A DNA stretch of 64,000 nt. Origin: Larix kaempferi (lineage: Eukaryota; Streptophyta; Pinopsida; Pinales; Pinaceae). A program made the translations under genes and the position numbers. The stretch spans positions 1,443,001 through 1,507,000 of the forward strand of contig BSBM01000809.1 of the NCBI GenBank assembly GCA_027924585.1, read 5' to 3'. Under the pieces are notes generated by a model that saw nothing but the letters and a program-made list of their open reading frames with translations, had not been told where the DNA came from and made no database searches. How positions within the stretch are numbered: position 1 is the stretch's first letter; each line of letters begins with the position of its first letter. Of this stretch, positions 21,679-34,240 are shown in pieces.

Positions 21679-22039
21679 TTTTTTCCTCAGGAAAAAAATA
21701 TCGTAATTTAACATAAATAAAATTACATATTGTAAGTCCAAAAAAAGCTTGTAACAAGCATATACATATACAAAAATTATGGTCATTCATCTGTTGTATG
21801 TCCCTGTATTGATCCTTTTCCATATTTGACCATGTCAACTTCTTTATAAAAAACTATTCTTTTATAAGGTTCAAAAAATATAAATTTAACGAATGCTCCA
21901 AATACACTTTTTGTATCAACCCAGTAAAAAAAAATCAAAAAATCTCCCCGTGTTGATAACTTCACTAAATACCAGTAAGTTGTTAATGATTAAAATTATT
22001 CAAAAAATAGGTCCCTGGTCAGCTTTTGTAGCTTATGAT

Positions 22040-25000
22040 TCTATGAATGGCCAATGGTAATATTGATGGACTTGTTCATCGATGTGTTCTTCTACTTTAA
22101 GCTATCCTTTAACCAGGTGAAGACCCTCCTTAGATAGGAGTCTGCATTCCTATTGTGCTCCCTATATACATGCATACATGTAAATTAATTGAATCTTGCT
22201 TTGATTTCAAAGATCTCATCTAGTAATGGTTGTAAATGAGTGTGTAAGCATCATTGGGTTCTTTTGAGCCTATTTATCACTAGCATGGGGTATAAAAAAA
22301 CTTGGATTTCTTGGCATCCTTTTTCAAAAACAAAAAAATAAGTATTTTGAGAGCCTATAAATATGCAAGATTATTAGTGCCTTCCCCGAATCCCATAGAC
22401 AGCTTGAAAGAGTGTGAATCGGACAAGAAGAGTAAAGCTCCCCCCCACACAGGGTCTGATTGTGTTGTGAAGATCCATAAAAAAATTCCCATGTTTTAAA
22501 TTTATCAATCTCTTCATCTCAAATCCTTCTAAATGGTGGAACCCCCTTGTCTTGTGGGAAGAAAGATAGTATATTGATACTATTCGCAATTATCACCTCA
22601 GGAACTGATTGTTTCTCCTAGAAAATACTATTGTTCCGGGATATCCATAGGCCCCAATTTATGACAAGTGGGAGGTACTTTGTGGGATGATATAGTGGGT
22701 TTGATATCCATGCTTGAAAGGCCACCTCTGCAATGTCCCCATTCCAATTGATTGTAAATCGCGTGATCCTCGAAAATTCTTTCCATACCATCCTCGAAAA
22801 GGAGAAACTATTGAACAAATGGGATACATATAAATCCTCCTCCGATTTGCACATAGTACACCAGTTTGGACCTTTAATTCTTCATTTCCTCATGTTGTCC
22901 CATGTTGGGATTTTTTTATTCGTGGCACACCACATCAGGAGTCAAGCGTTTGAAGGGCACTTTAATTTCCACACCTTCTTCCACCACCATTGTATTTCAC
23001 GATTAAAAATGTCTGAGTTCAATTGTATGTATCCTTGCTTAGGTGTGTACTTATAAGATGGAGAAAAATACCACATTAGTTCGTCATCCATGTCTCTGAT
23101 TCAACTATGTCCATATTTGAGAGCACTGATATAATTTTTCCAATGAACTACCTTTTCATTTATGAGTCCCAATGTCCTAGCCGATACCCAACCATGGCTC
23201 AACATATTGGTGGTTTGTGGATTCAATACTCGGTTTAAGGTGAAATAGCCATGCTCGTGGATATTTTCCACCATCTATAGTGGAAATATATGTCTTCCCT
23301 GATTGCTAGGACATGGGTCCATCCCAATCCACACATTATTTCCATTTCCAATTCTCCAGGCCAATTCTCTGCCAATAAGATCAAAGTAATTAACCACTGT
23401 TTTTTAGATGATGGATTCATTAGTCCTCTTTTTAGATGGTAATCTGATCCAATCCAATATCGAAAGTGGCTTGATGTAATTTTGTTCATCAACTATTGTC
23501 CATAAAATTTTAGTGGTTAGAAGTCTCCAAACACATTTAGTGACCAAATCTTTTGAGAATAGAAAGACATTTTTCAGTGCCCATCCACCAAGGGCTTTAA
23601 GATGGGAAATCATGTCCCACTTTAATCAACGCACCACATAGTGATATTTGTGACAGATCCACAAAATTATACAACAGATCCTTCTTTCCATCTCCAAAAT
23701 ACCCTTTGGAATCCATGCCAAAGACATCCATTAAATTGGAATGGCCTCGAATACTGACTTTACTAGAACCAATCTCCTTGCTCTTGAAAGCCATTTGTGA
23801 CTCCACACATGGATTCTTTTTTCTAGCTTTGTTATCAATCACATCCAATCTTTTTTCTGGTAGTTATTAGGCTTTAAATGAAAGGCTAAATATTTTAATC
23901 CATAATCTAGATTTAAATCAGGGAAAGAGAACAGGGTCTTATAATATCTAATGTCTGCGTCCTCCATGTTTATGCAAGATAAAGTAAACTTTCTAACATT
24001 AGCCTGCATACTTGTAACTTGGCAGAATAAATCCAATTTTTTTGCCAAAGTGTCTATATCCCTTCTTGATCCATCACAAAAAATAAGTACATCGTCAACA
24101 AATAGGAGATGTGTGATGTTAAGAATACTCGATATCCTGATACCTTTTAAAGTACCAACCCTCTTTGTTGCATCAATAGATTTGCTAAGTCCTTCGACCA
24201 CCAGAAGAAAGAGGAGGGGTGATAATGGGCATCCTTGTCTGAGACCCTTTTCTACCCAAAAAAAGGGGGAGGTAGAACCATTAATAAGAACTGCCAAGGA
24301 TACAGAGGTAATGCAGCTTATGACCCAATTTATGAATGGAACTTTGAAGTAAATATGTGTAAGCAGAAGCCTTATATAAATCCAATTTACCCTGTCATAT
24401 GCCTTAGACATGTCAATCCTAATAAATGCACCTTTGTCATATCTGCTTTTCATACTGTGAATAACTTCCTATGCTACCCCTATTGCATAATGTATTTGTC
24501 TTCCTTCTAGAAAACCAAACTGTTCTTTTGTCTTCCGTTGACCTTTGGAGTTAGCACTATAAAAGTGGAGTTGAAAGAATCTATTATTTGACCAGAAACT
24601 CTAGACTCCTCTACCACCTTCATGAGGTCTTCCCCTAGGATGTCAAAAGAATCTAGGAAGAATTGAACCAACCAACCATCTGGCCCTTGGATCTTGACCT
24701 TTTGGAAGATGCGCAGAATTTCTAGTAGTTCCTCCTCTGATACCGCCTCCATAAGATCCATGTTTTACTCCTCATTGACCAAGCAGGGAAAAGGTTCAGC
24801 AATCTAGATGATTTCTGCGATAGAAGCTCTTTCTTGATCCTTGCATAGGGATTGAAAATGATATTTCCCTTTTTAGCCAGCCCTTCAAAAGTGTTAATCT
24901 CTTGTCCTTTTGAATCTAGCATTCCCCAAATAGTATATCTCATCTTACAACCTTTGGATACAACTTGGAATAATTTTGTGTTCTCATCTCCACTCTTCAT

Positions 25001-26080
25001 CCACAATGCCTGGAGTTTCAATCTCCAAACTTCTTCTTGTTCTGCTAACAACTTCTTTTTCCTCCTTTCTATTTGGTAAAGGAGATTCTTGGAATCATTA
25101 GTAAAAAAACCTCCCGCATATGATTCTTGTATACTTTGTAGAGAATCTTCCACCTGCCTGAGCTCTTGTTCATCCTTCTTCCTCTTTTTGTGTGCCCATT
25201 TGATTGTCGCCTACTTCAGATTTTTCAGATTGTTTGCAAAATGTATAGAGGCTAACCTTTGAGATCCAAGAGATGGAGAGAGACAAACCCCTCTTAATAG
25301 AGATTTAAATTCATCCTCTTTTATCCAGCCTTAACTGAATTTAAATGGGTTGGGCAACTCCTTTCGAGACCCCATACATTCCAGAAAAATCAGGCTATGA
25401 TTTGATTCACCCCCACACCCAACTCATTGCCTCACACTATTCAATTTATCTATCAGAGGTGCATCAATTAAGAATTTGTCCAACCTCTTAGAAATTCGCT
25501 CCTCACTGGATCTCATATATCTCCATGTCGGCATTAGTCTGATAGGCTTGACATCCATAAGGTTTTTGTCTTTAATTTGATGGAGGAAATATGCTACAAG
25601 TGGGTCCAAAATTGCCTTCGGACCCCAAATTTCCCAATCACTCAGAGTAAAATTGAGGTCACCCACAATTATAAGGTTAGGGGAGCTAATAAAGAGTTTG
25701 TAAATTAGTTCATCCCAAAAAGTATTATTGTCTCCATATAGTCCATAGCAATTTAATAGGGTCATTTTTAGCCCCAAATCCTCCACAAAAAAATTATGGC
25801 CAATACAGAGTCACATCCCCAACTATTAGAAACCCTAATAATATGGGGATTCCACCCGAATGCGAGTTTGTTGGATCTTCCTTTCACATCAGAGGTAATG
25901 AAAATACAATCCTTGAAAATTCCTTTAAGAGTCCGCTCAATCTATTCACCTTCCCCCAAATTTTCTTGAAGGTGTAAAATATCGGGAGAGTTGGTAGAGA
26001 CCAACCTTCAAAGTGATGATTTTTTAGATTGGTTTTCCAATCCTCTACCCTTGAAGGATATAATTTTAATTTGGAAACCC
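22040..26080 (-). pseudogene. L1 ORF2 (endonuclease, reverse transcriptase, zf-RVT, RNase H)
   Basis: Minus-strand pieces in several phases. Endonuclease: GDLNFTLSDWEIWGP and a late PTWRY...RISKRLDKFLI segment (25786-25424). Then an RT N-terminal linker (25153-24507). RT palm (24453-23839): IDMSKAYDRVNW, GLRQGCPLSPLLF and the catalytic FVDDVLIF near 24095. The zinc-binding RT-associated domain is at about 22854-22618. A C-terminal RNase H remnant (VYREHNRNAD) lies near 22190-22170. ORF2 would nick target DNA and copy LINE RNA into it. More than ten lesions make it inactive. Confidence 0.87.
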
Positions 26081-26419
26081 TCTTTAGGGTCCTCATTGCT
26101 CTAAGCGCCCCAATGATAGTGGATTGTTTCCCCACAACCAATTCAATCATGGATTTTTCTTGTTCTTTGATAAGATTAGGTTTTCTTCCCCTCCCCTTAC
26201 CTGTGCTAATCAAGTTCGGGATCTGTCCTAATCCTCCTTCCCTAGGCCTAGGCTCCAGATGTGAGGCACTGGGCCTAACTTTGTATCTAGAAACCCTTTC
26301 CCCAGAGCCCTTGGAAGACTCCTTCTCAGTGGAGATAGTGGATTGGGATGATAATCCATCTGCCCAAATGTTTGGGCACAGAGCTGAAGAAGTGGGAGCA
26401 CTTAGGGACAAGGATTCCA

Positions 26420-28102
26420 GGGATCCAACAAGTTATAGTGTAGCATTTTGTTGTGTGATGTTATAATCATGAATAGGAGAACATGTAGTGAAAATATTCA
26501 AAAGAGAGACTATCATACTTGAGGTCGATCCAGTCGACTGTCCAACCTCATCGGGAATCCCTTTGTCCATCTGATGATCCAACTGAACCAGATTTTGAAC
26601 ACGTTCTTTAGCCTCGTCCAGACCCAAGTCAACTAAGACACCAAAATGAGACTGAGATGCCTTTCCCACAACCAAAACATCCACTGGTTAAGGAAACTCC
26701 AGATATCTACCACTCTTTGTAGCTGGGCCTCCTTCTTCCATCGAAACTGTGGTCGAACCACACTTGTTTAATTCATTTATATTTCTTGTATCCCATCTCA
26801 GCTTGAAGGGGAGGTTACAAGAATCCTCCAAATGACCATAATGGTGGCATCATCTACACCTGAAAGGAACCCCCTCATAATCCAATTTTTGGATGGGAGT
26901 AAACTAACCCCTTACAATTTCCATATCCTCCTTAAGAACTTCACAAGTATCCACCCTTACCAAAATGATGGCAACTCTCATTTTGCCCGTCTCTTCAAAT
27001 GACATATCTGCTTCGAGAAATTCCCAATTTTTTTTACCAATACTCTTGAATACATCCAATGACCAATAATATAGAGGTAGTCCAAGCATTTGAACCCAAA
27101 ATGGGGCAATATCTAGTCGCTCCCTTTTGGCATCGAATAAAGGCGTCCACTGCTTGAGAGCCATCGAGGTCGATCCAATGCACCGGTTATTCCCCAAAAT
27201 CCATTGAGCATCTTCCGACTTTTGCATAAAAAAGACAAACCACCCTTTAGCGAGGATAAGAACCCTCTCAGTGTAACCAAACCTTTCAACCCAGTGAACC
27301 CTATCCCATACAGTTAGGGTTTTGACATTAAACTTGAGCCTACGAACTCTACCTGTGATAGCCACATCTACCATTTCACCCACCCTATGAAGTTATATGT
27401 CGTCCCCAACAACAAAACTTTCAGCCCTCCCTTGATTATTCAAAACTCGTTTATTCTTCCTGCCTCTTTTATCACCTTCATTCTGCCCTGAGTCATTAAG
27501 ATGTACATATTCCCTATTCTCAATATCAAAACTAGCCCTAACCATGCCGACCCCTAATTGTTTTTTTGGAGGATTTCTCTCGCCAGGGCGTTCTTCCAAA
27601 GTTTTCTCTTCTTGAATCTCTTGACCCCCAGAGAGTGCTAAGAAAACATTAGTGTCAAAAGGAATGCCTTCAAGATCATAAGATGTAAGTGGGGCTGAAA
27701 TTGATGTCCCTCGAAGAGCCGTACAAGCCGGGAAGAGAGCTCCACTTTCCAGAAATGTAGAACCAGAAGCCTCAGACAGAACATCCCCCTACTGAGAAGT
27801 GTCCAAACTGAAAGATTTGGACCGTTCCAGAGAGGCCTGGGGGACCACCAAACCTTGAGAAGCCCACACTTGTAGCAACAGATCACCTGAAAAGCCATCC
27901 ATATCTCTTTTCAGTGGAACACCAATAGGGGAATCCAGAACCTTCAGATCATCTGTCAGTTTTGCACTATTCGCTAAGAGGCAAGAGCCTAATTAGAAGT
28001 ACTCCTAGAAAATGCCAAATGTTGCTCGATAGGTATGTCCCATATGTCAATTTCATCTATAGGGTCAGAGGAATAGTCTAACTTTTCCTCCTCATCCTCC
28101 AT
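26420..28102 (-). pseudogene. L1 ORF1 (DUF4283-like, zinc knuckle)
   Basis: Starts at ATG 28100-28102 with an acidic N-terminus (MEDEEEKLDYSSDPIDEIDI). Middle pieces at 27599-27393 are basic. The best-conserved part (27383-26904) resembles the DUF4283 domain of plant LINE ORF1: VRRLKFNVKTL, GWFVFFMQ and WVQMLGLPLYYW. A CX2CX4HX4C knuckle ending HHYGHLEDSC follows near 26840 and contains a stop. ORF1 proteins bind the LINE RNA. At least four breaks separate the pieces. Confidence 0.82.
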
Positions 28103-28189
28103 ATTGTGTAAAACCCATATAATAATTGACCTAAATTTAATGCGGCTCCACATAGTTGTGCTATTGTTGAAAAACCACAAACCTCTTGT

Positions 28190-28202
28190 AATTGTCAATC
28201 AT
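28190..28202. repeat. LINE target site duplication, right copy
   Basis: AATTGTCAATCAT, pairing with 21665-21678. The sequence beyond (ATATATTAAAAA) also follows the LINE 5' end in the tandem units and follows an uninterrupted site near 61080. Confidence 0.75.
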
Positions 28203-28779
28203 ATATTAAAAATTGTAAAATTTGGATAAATTAAAAAAACAAAACAAAAATCAATGTAGGACTAGTTTTTAACTCCTGATGGAGGTTCAAGAGTTGACAT
28301 TGCAATGCTCGCATGACATGGGACTTAGTTGGGTATTTAAATCCGGATTTTTCGCTTCCATGAAAAATGCATGATTGAACTTTAGGGATGTATCCATCAC
28401 TAGGGAAACGTAATCCTGATGATTTATTTTATTATTATATATTATTAATTATAATTATTTTTCAAGAACTCTTTTTTAATCTTTGTAATTCGATTTATCT
28501 AAATACTTTATATTTTATTTATTTATTATCACAGTTTTTCAAATTATTATGCTTTTACATTATGAAATTTAATTTATCATTTATCTATTATTTTAATTTA
28601 TTATTAAGATTTATCTTATACAAATTGTTTCTTAATATAAAGATTATTTAAATTATAGATTTATAAAGAAGGTAACGAGCTTTTATTGGATTATTTTTAA
28701 ATTTAAATTAATTGTATAGTTAATATTGATAATATAAAGGTTATGATAATCAAATTTAAAAAGATCACTCATGCTAATT
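28203..28779. other. AT-rich spacer, second copy at 61640-62500
   Basis: No gene. ATCCGGATTTTTCGCTTCCA then TGAAAAATGCA (about 28340-28370) matches 61810-61845, and the following AT-rich stretch with ATTTATTTTAT words matches 61895-62170. The copy at 61640 has extra tandem duplications. Confidence 0.7.
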
Positions 28780-29647
28780 TTATATGAAGGAAATTGTTTT
28801 ATACCAATATTTAGGAATCAATCTTCATCACAAGTTTAAGTGGAACTATAACATCGAGAAAATGATAAATGGAGGATGGAAAACATAATATGGACTTGAA
28901 AACAATTGTAAATGAGTAGAATTTTAACTTTGGGATAAGAAAAAACTCCTTTTTGAGACTCTCACCACTCCAGTAATCTTATATGGATATGAAGTTTGGG
29001 GTTGCAACATCTCTAGATATTTGTGGAGAAGGATAGAGCAAATCCAAGAAAGTTTTATACATACAATTTCAAAATTAAAGGCAATACACCCTATCATATC
29101 CTCTTCATAAGCCAGTCTCTCCCCCATTAAGAGCATGGCTATGACTAGGTACCTAATATAGAATAACAAGATAAACAACATGGGAAAAAAGGGACTACCT
29201 AAAATTGCTTCAGACTCTAATCAAAACCAATTGTGGCTTAAGTGAGATTGCATGAAGATGCCAAGTCTTGGCTAAATCATTGGGGAGTTGAGGAAGAGGT
29301 CACATTGCAAAATAATGATAATATTATAAGTATTATTACATCTAATTTTAAGGAGAAGTGGTGCAGTGAAGAATTAGAGGATAATAGAAAATTAAGATAT
29401 TATAAGGAGGTGATCAACCATAATCTAGAAGATTAAATGTATCTATATGTTTTAACTAGCATAAAGAAAAAAAACATTATTTAAAATAAGAAAAAACTCT
29501 TGCAAGCTCCATAGTGAAACATGGAACTCGACAATTCCTAAAACTTTGGGTGATGAAATAATATGTCATCTTTATGACACTAAGAGGATTGAAGATGAAA
29601 ATCACTTTCTCATAGAATGTCTTATGTACACCTACATTAAATAGCAT
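28780..29647 (+). pseudogene. RTE-type LINE 3' fragment, interrupted by gypsy element 2
   Basis: Plus-strand pieces resemble the C-terminal end of RTE-like RT proteins: QYLGINLHHKFKWNYNIEK, GGWKT, PVILYGYEVWGCNISR (near 28970-29020), MAMTRYLI, NNKINNMG, SWLNHWGVEEEVTLQNND (29270-29320), LRYYKEVINHNLED, then HLYDTKRIEDENHFLIEC (29560-29620). Frameshifts and stops are frequent. The reading is cut at 29647 by the LTR of gypsy element 2. RT core motifs upstream are absent, so the element is 5'-truncated. A paralogue lies at 62510-63240. Confidence 0.75.
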
Positions 29648-29984
29648 TGTTGTAGTCTCGTGGGTCACGAGGTTACCAGAGATACATTATATAGTATAAA
29701 CAAGCATGCATAGTGATTCAGATACAAGATACAAGAGACCAATAGGGAGAGAGAAGCACAAGCCTTTATTAACCAGCAAGAGCAGAATACTACATAGAAT
29801 AGATCTAACTTAGTCCAGTACACGGCTCAACAACCTATATATATGCATTTACAAGTGGTTATGTAACTGTTTGGTCAGTTCAACTAATCGACACGAGCCG
29901 ACTGGTCGACCCATATGTCGACATACCTTTGCAATAGGTCGGGCGGGGAGCCTAGTTGACGGGCTGACTTAGGCTCCTCCAACA
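29648..29984 (-). repeat. 3' LTR of gypsy element 2, 337 bp
   Basis: Starts TGTTGTAGTC and ends CCTCCAACA on plus, giving TGTTG and CAACA inverted termini. It is preceded on the element strand by a purine tract. A TATA motif (TATATATAGG on minus) is at about 29837-29847. Only one LTR copy is in the window. Confidence 0.8.
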
Positions 29985-29997
29985 TCTCCCCCACCTC
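29985..29997 (-). other. Polypurine tract of gypsy element 2
   Basis: Reads GAGGTGGGGGAGA on the minus strand, immediately before the TG of the LTR. Both sequence and position fit the plus-strand primer. Confidence 0.82.
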
Positions 29998-30045
29998 AAA
30001 ATGTTTCTTCCTCCTGAAGAAACGAGGAGATGGAAAATTACTTAT

Positions 30046-30050
<5 letters not shown>

Positions 30051-30115
<65 letters not shown>

Positions 30116-30133
30116 ATATATATATGTATATGT
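30051..30133. repeat. (TA)n microsatellite
   Basis: About 57 uninterrupted bases of TA, then an interrupted run with TATG variants. It lies in the 3' untranslated part of gypsy element 2. Apparent frames through it are artefacts. Confidence 0.97.
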
Positions 30134-30399
30134 AGATATATGTAACTGCTACTGTGGTGTAAGACTGGAACTGGCTGGAATCTGATGTTGAGCACAGACC
30201 TCAAGAATGGCTTCGGCTGAAATAGAAAGTTGATGTTGAAATTCATCCCATGCACAAAGCATTTTCTGGATATCAATGGTGAGTGAAGTAAGGCTTGACA
30301 GGTTGGCTATCTTTTCATGTGTCGACATGTTATGTAAGTGAATTAAGTCAAGGCCAAATAGACTGGTCTTTTCTCTGGTAGCTGCAGTAGTCTTTGAAG

Positions 30400-33300
30400 T
30401 AATGGCCAGAGTTGTTCGACTTTACTGAGGCTAGGTCAAGCCTGACTCATCCACTGTTGTTCCTTCTTTTCTAGTTTTTCAAATTGTATGTTCTCCATGA
30501 GGATTTGATCTTCTATGCTTTGAATCATGGACTGGTCAACTTCATGTCGTTGCTGGTGGAGTTCATCAAGCAACTCCTTTGTCTCCTGCGTTTCTCGAAA
30601 AACATTGTCGTAATGTGTGTACCAGTTGCGGAGGACATTGGCAACTGTAGATGCCTGCTAGCTGCATTTTACCAACTGATTATGAGCGGAGGTGAATTCT
30701 TTATACTGAGCCGACAATAGGTACGGCGTTTCAGTTTCCTGTTTCTTCCGGTCCTTGCTAAGTTCCTCTTGTAACCTCGACACGACAGACTGAAAATTTT
30801 GAAATGTTGTGCCAAGTGCACTGGTCGTGTCGAAAATTGCTGGAAGTGGGATAACTTGCTGTGCTAAGTCTTGACACTTAGCCAGAAATTGTGCTTGGTC
30901 GTCCTGTAGCTTATTAGCTCATTCTTCTGCTTCCAGTCAGCAGTGTCTTTGCTCTCTTTTGATGGCATCGTCTAAAATATCAAGTTCTGCTTGAGTCGCC
31001 TCTTGAGGATTATATGTCGATATGGACCCAAATTGATCTAAGTGTACAGATAGTCTGCTTTCTTGTCGAATATAGTCAAGGTGTTTTTGCTACCTCTACT
31101 GCTACTATTCTTTTTCCTTTCAACGTTTCTCCTTGCGCTGCTTCCTCTTCTACTCTTGTAACTTAATTCTAGCCTCAATCTGTTGTGTTGTTTCTTTTTG
31201 TAACTCGACCGCTGCTGGTGGATTTTCTGCGTCTTTTGGAGTTTCCTCGACACTTTGCTTTGCTACTGCCTGAATTGTTGGTTTAGTTTCTTTGTTTGTT
31301 GTATTGGCTTCCTTACTGGCTACTGCATTGTCTTGTACAAGTATTTCAATGTCTACTTCTATGACTTCTTGAAATGGTGTCTCTTTACTTGGTATTGCTG
31401 CAAGAAATGACATGGATTCATCGACAGGGACTGGGGACGACCTACTACTAACCACTTGAACTGGTGGTGACGACGGGGGATTCTCAACTACTGGTGAGGA
31501 ATGGGGAAGATTGGGACTGCCAGACGGACCCAGACTGACGACAGGTGACAATACTTGAGGGATCAATTGTTCCATTTCATCAAGAACTTCTAATGCTAAT
31601 TGACTCTGTACTGGTTTGACAGGTTGTCAAGGAAGTGAGAGGTTCTCCTATGACGTGTTTACTGGGATAAAAGCCGATGTTTATCGGGAAATCATAGGGA
31701 TGGTCAAGTCGGGGTTTCTCTAAAGATGACTGACATGCATAGCAACCACTTGGGTTGATACAGACTCTGGATGGGATGATACGTTGGCTGACAAGGCGTT
31801 GGATGGGGTAGCTTTGAGTAAGGTAAGGTCGAGAAATGGTTTCTTGGTAATTATTTCTCCTCGGTTTGGGAGAAGCAATTGGAGATTGGAAATAAACCGA
31901 TTGAGATCGTTATCATCATGAAGATTTTGCTGAATGGGAAGGGGAAGGGTTTGTACCATACTTGGAATAAAAAGTGAATCTTCAGTTGCAGGTGGAGTAG
32001 ATTCCGGGGTTATGGAAAGAGTTGTTTCCTCCATCACAGCAGTCGGAGATAGTGGAGGGGAACTAATTGTTAAGTTGACGTGGGGTTCGAACGTTACCTT
32101 GAGTTTCTTTTGGGGATTTTCTGCTTCCACAAATTTCTTGAACTGCTTGTCGACAGATACTTTGTTCTTTGCTGTATCCTCCAAGATTTGTGTGGCACTA
32201 CTGATCAGTTCAGCTTCATTGTCTTCCATCGGCTCTTTGATTACCATCTTCCTTTTCCCTTTTCCTTTTGTGTCCTTGAGTTGTTTTTTTGTCGATAGTT
32301 CGTCTAAAACCCATCGAATATTTTCTTCCATGAGAGCATAATCTGGATTGTCGGACTGGGTGCTTTCGTCAGACTGGTCCACTGTGTCGGGAGGATCTTG
32401 ATGTGGCACAAGAGCTATTGCTAATGGATTTGTCTCAATAGTTGGTTCTGCTCCGAAAGTGAAGTTGTTCATGTATAGTCGACTTTCATATTCTTCCTCC
32501 TTTTCTGCATCTGATAAAGGTTCAATCATGGGTACATTGACCTTGCATGCCTCTGCCGGAATTATTAACTTTGTGCTCGACTGCCTGCTCAACTCCGTGA
32601 AAATTTCATCGACAAAAGGATAGTAGTCGAGTGGTACTGCATCTCCCGCTGCACCCTACAAATGCCAAATGGATGTATGATCAAGTGCTATTTGAATATG
32701 CACTGATGGAGGCAGACTTCTTCTAACATTCTGGTGTACTCTCCATCTAGTCGACCGAATTTTCAGGTTTTGAAACCAAACTTCCAGCTAAATCCTGACT
32801 GTCGAAGGTCCCAGTTGGTTGCCTCCATGCGTAAAGCACCGAAATTTCTCCATAAAAATATTCCTTTCAACTAAAAAGTCCTTACTTCCCGTTGGTCAGA
32901 GGTGTGACATGGCTGTCCAAATGATCAAGGATGGATATCAGATAGCTGTATCTTCTTCTTGGCACTTCTAGCATATGTTCTTAATTATGTCGGCTAGGAA
33001 TTCAACCCATTTGTATATTGTTTCCTTTGTCACCATATTCATCACAGCTTCTAACATGTCGGTCTTAAGATCTGAGCCTCGACCGAAACTTGAAAGTGCA
33101 CTAGAAACAATTCTAGCGGCTATCTTATAATTTTCATATTTAATCTGATTGATGACTAAGCCTCTAGAATTCTTACCAAAGGGATGTTTTATGAATTCTT
33201 TGATCAACTCAGGCTTCTGTCGTGTTTACACATATTCTCTTTTTTTCGACAAGCCTATGATTCTGTGAATAAGTTCGCCGTTTATTTCGACTGGGACATC

Positions 33301-33624
33301 AAAATAAAACTTATCATCGTGGCATTGACTGACTATGAACTGTGCTATGATGTCTTTCAGTCTGGAAAAATGCTCCAGCAGAGGTGCGTTCATGTAGTGT
33401 AAGACTGTGGCAGTCCTAAGCCTATCGGATGGCTCTCTCTAGCGACCATTAGATTCCTTCCCCCATTTACAGATATCGGTCTAGGTTCTTCTCCAATTAG
33501 GTTTTGAAACCTTGGTGTTGTAGATCAATTGAAGACAGGTTTCCAATGGAGATTGAGCTCTCTCCAACTCTCAGAATTTAGTAGCGGCAAACCACGTTTT
33601 CGTCTGACTTTTCTTGGGAGCCAT
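30400..33624 (-). pseudogene. Extra 3' ORF of gypsy element 2 (unknown function)
   Basis: Runs from ATG 33622-33624 to near 30400 on minus with several stops and frameshifts. The N-terminal part is globular: FYFDVPVEINGELIHRIIGL (near 33300), then HPFGKNSRGLVINQIKYENY and KWVEFLADII (33180-32980). A 290-codon open piece (32592-31720) is acidic and proline/serine-rich with a basic patch GKGKRKM. The next (31575-31150) is proline-rich then charged. The end (about 31030-30450) is Q/E/L-rich with heptad character (coiled coil). Gypsy element 1 has an equivalent ORF at 10238-11711. No membrane segment or secretion signal is seen, so an envelope role is not supported; a structural or host-interaction role is only a guess. 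Confidence 0.6.
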
Positions 33625-34240
33625 GGATGATATAGGGTTTTCTAGATCACAATCTGGTTCTGGTAGCTTTGAGCTCTAGTTCTAAATCTCTTTGCAGAAG
33701 AGTAACCAGGAATCCTGGAGCTCTGGATTTATAGTGGCAGAGGTTGGCATGGTGGGTTGAGAGGTAGATGGCCTCATTAAAGCTTGACTTGACGAGGAAT
33801 TTAAGTGTGAATGACAAATTAGCGGTGCCTCGAGAACCGCATCTCGGCTTTGCTGCTCCACCGGTTGGCCATCTCGACTATTTCTATGTGTTGCTTCGAC
33901 GTCGGGTCGACTCCGATGTGTTTCTTTTGTGCTATCAGGTCGGCCAAACTTGGTCTGGTGATGTCGATGAGCTCGCTCATCCTGTCGACTAATTCTATCC
34001 TATCGACGCCTCTCCTGTCATCTGTCATGCGTTGATCTCTTGTTTTCACCAGTATTACTTGTCCATTCCTTCGTCATACTGAATCTGAAACAACTTGTCT
34101 TTGAATGAATTGCTTAAGTTGATTTCTCTCCAGGGTTGGTTACAACTGTTTTTTTTTTTTTTGAATTTTCACAACTTGTACCGTTTTAGTCGGGCGCCAT
34201 TTACGAGTTTCTTGAAAACACTACCTTGTAATGTTTTCAG

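Larger units (their letters stand above)
21679..28189 (-). mobile_element. Full-length but inactive L1-type LINE
   Basis: A 6.5-kb minus-strand element: a 90-bp 5' leader, ORF1 (28102 to about 26420), ORF2 with endonuclease, RT, zinc-binding and RNase H regions (about 26080 to 22040), a 3' UTR of about 350 bp and a short poly(A) seen as T7 at 21678-21684. It is bounded by 13-14-bp target duplications. All frames carry stops or shifts. Its 5' end is also present as a fragment inside tandem units 2 and 3 (44212-44720, 53222-53730). Confidence 0.88.

Noticed and set aside
26029-26466. Plus-strand frame of 145 codons
   Set aside because: Antisense to L1 ORF1/ORF2 sequence on minus; no motif of its own.
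28388-28651. Plus-strand hydrophobic frame of 87 codons
   Set aside because: Low-complexity AT-rich DNA gives F, L, I and Y codons; the paralogous region at 61900-62170 does not keep it open.
29884-30276. Minus-strand frame with a long IY repeat
   Set aside because: Translation of the (TA)n microsatellite.
31934-32341. Plus-strand frame of 135 codons
   Set aside because: Antisense shadow of the 290-codon minus-strand frame of gypsy element 2.
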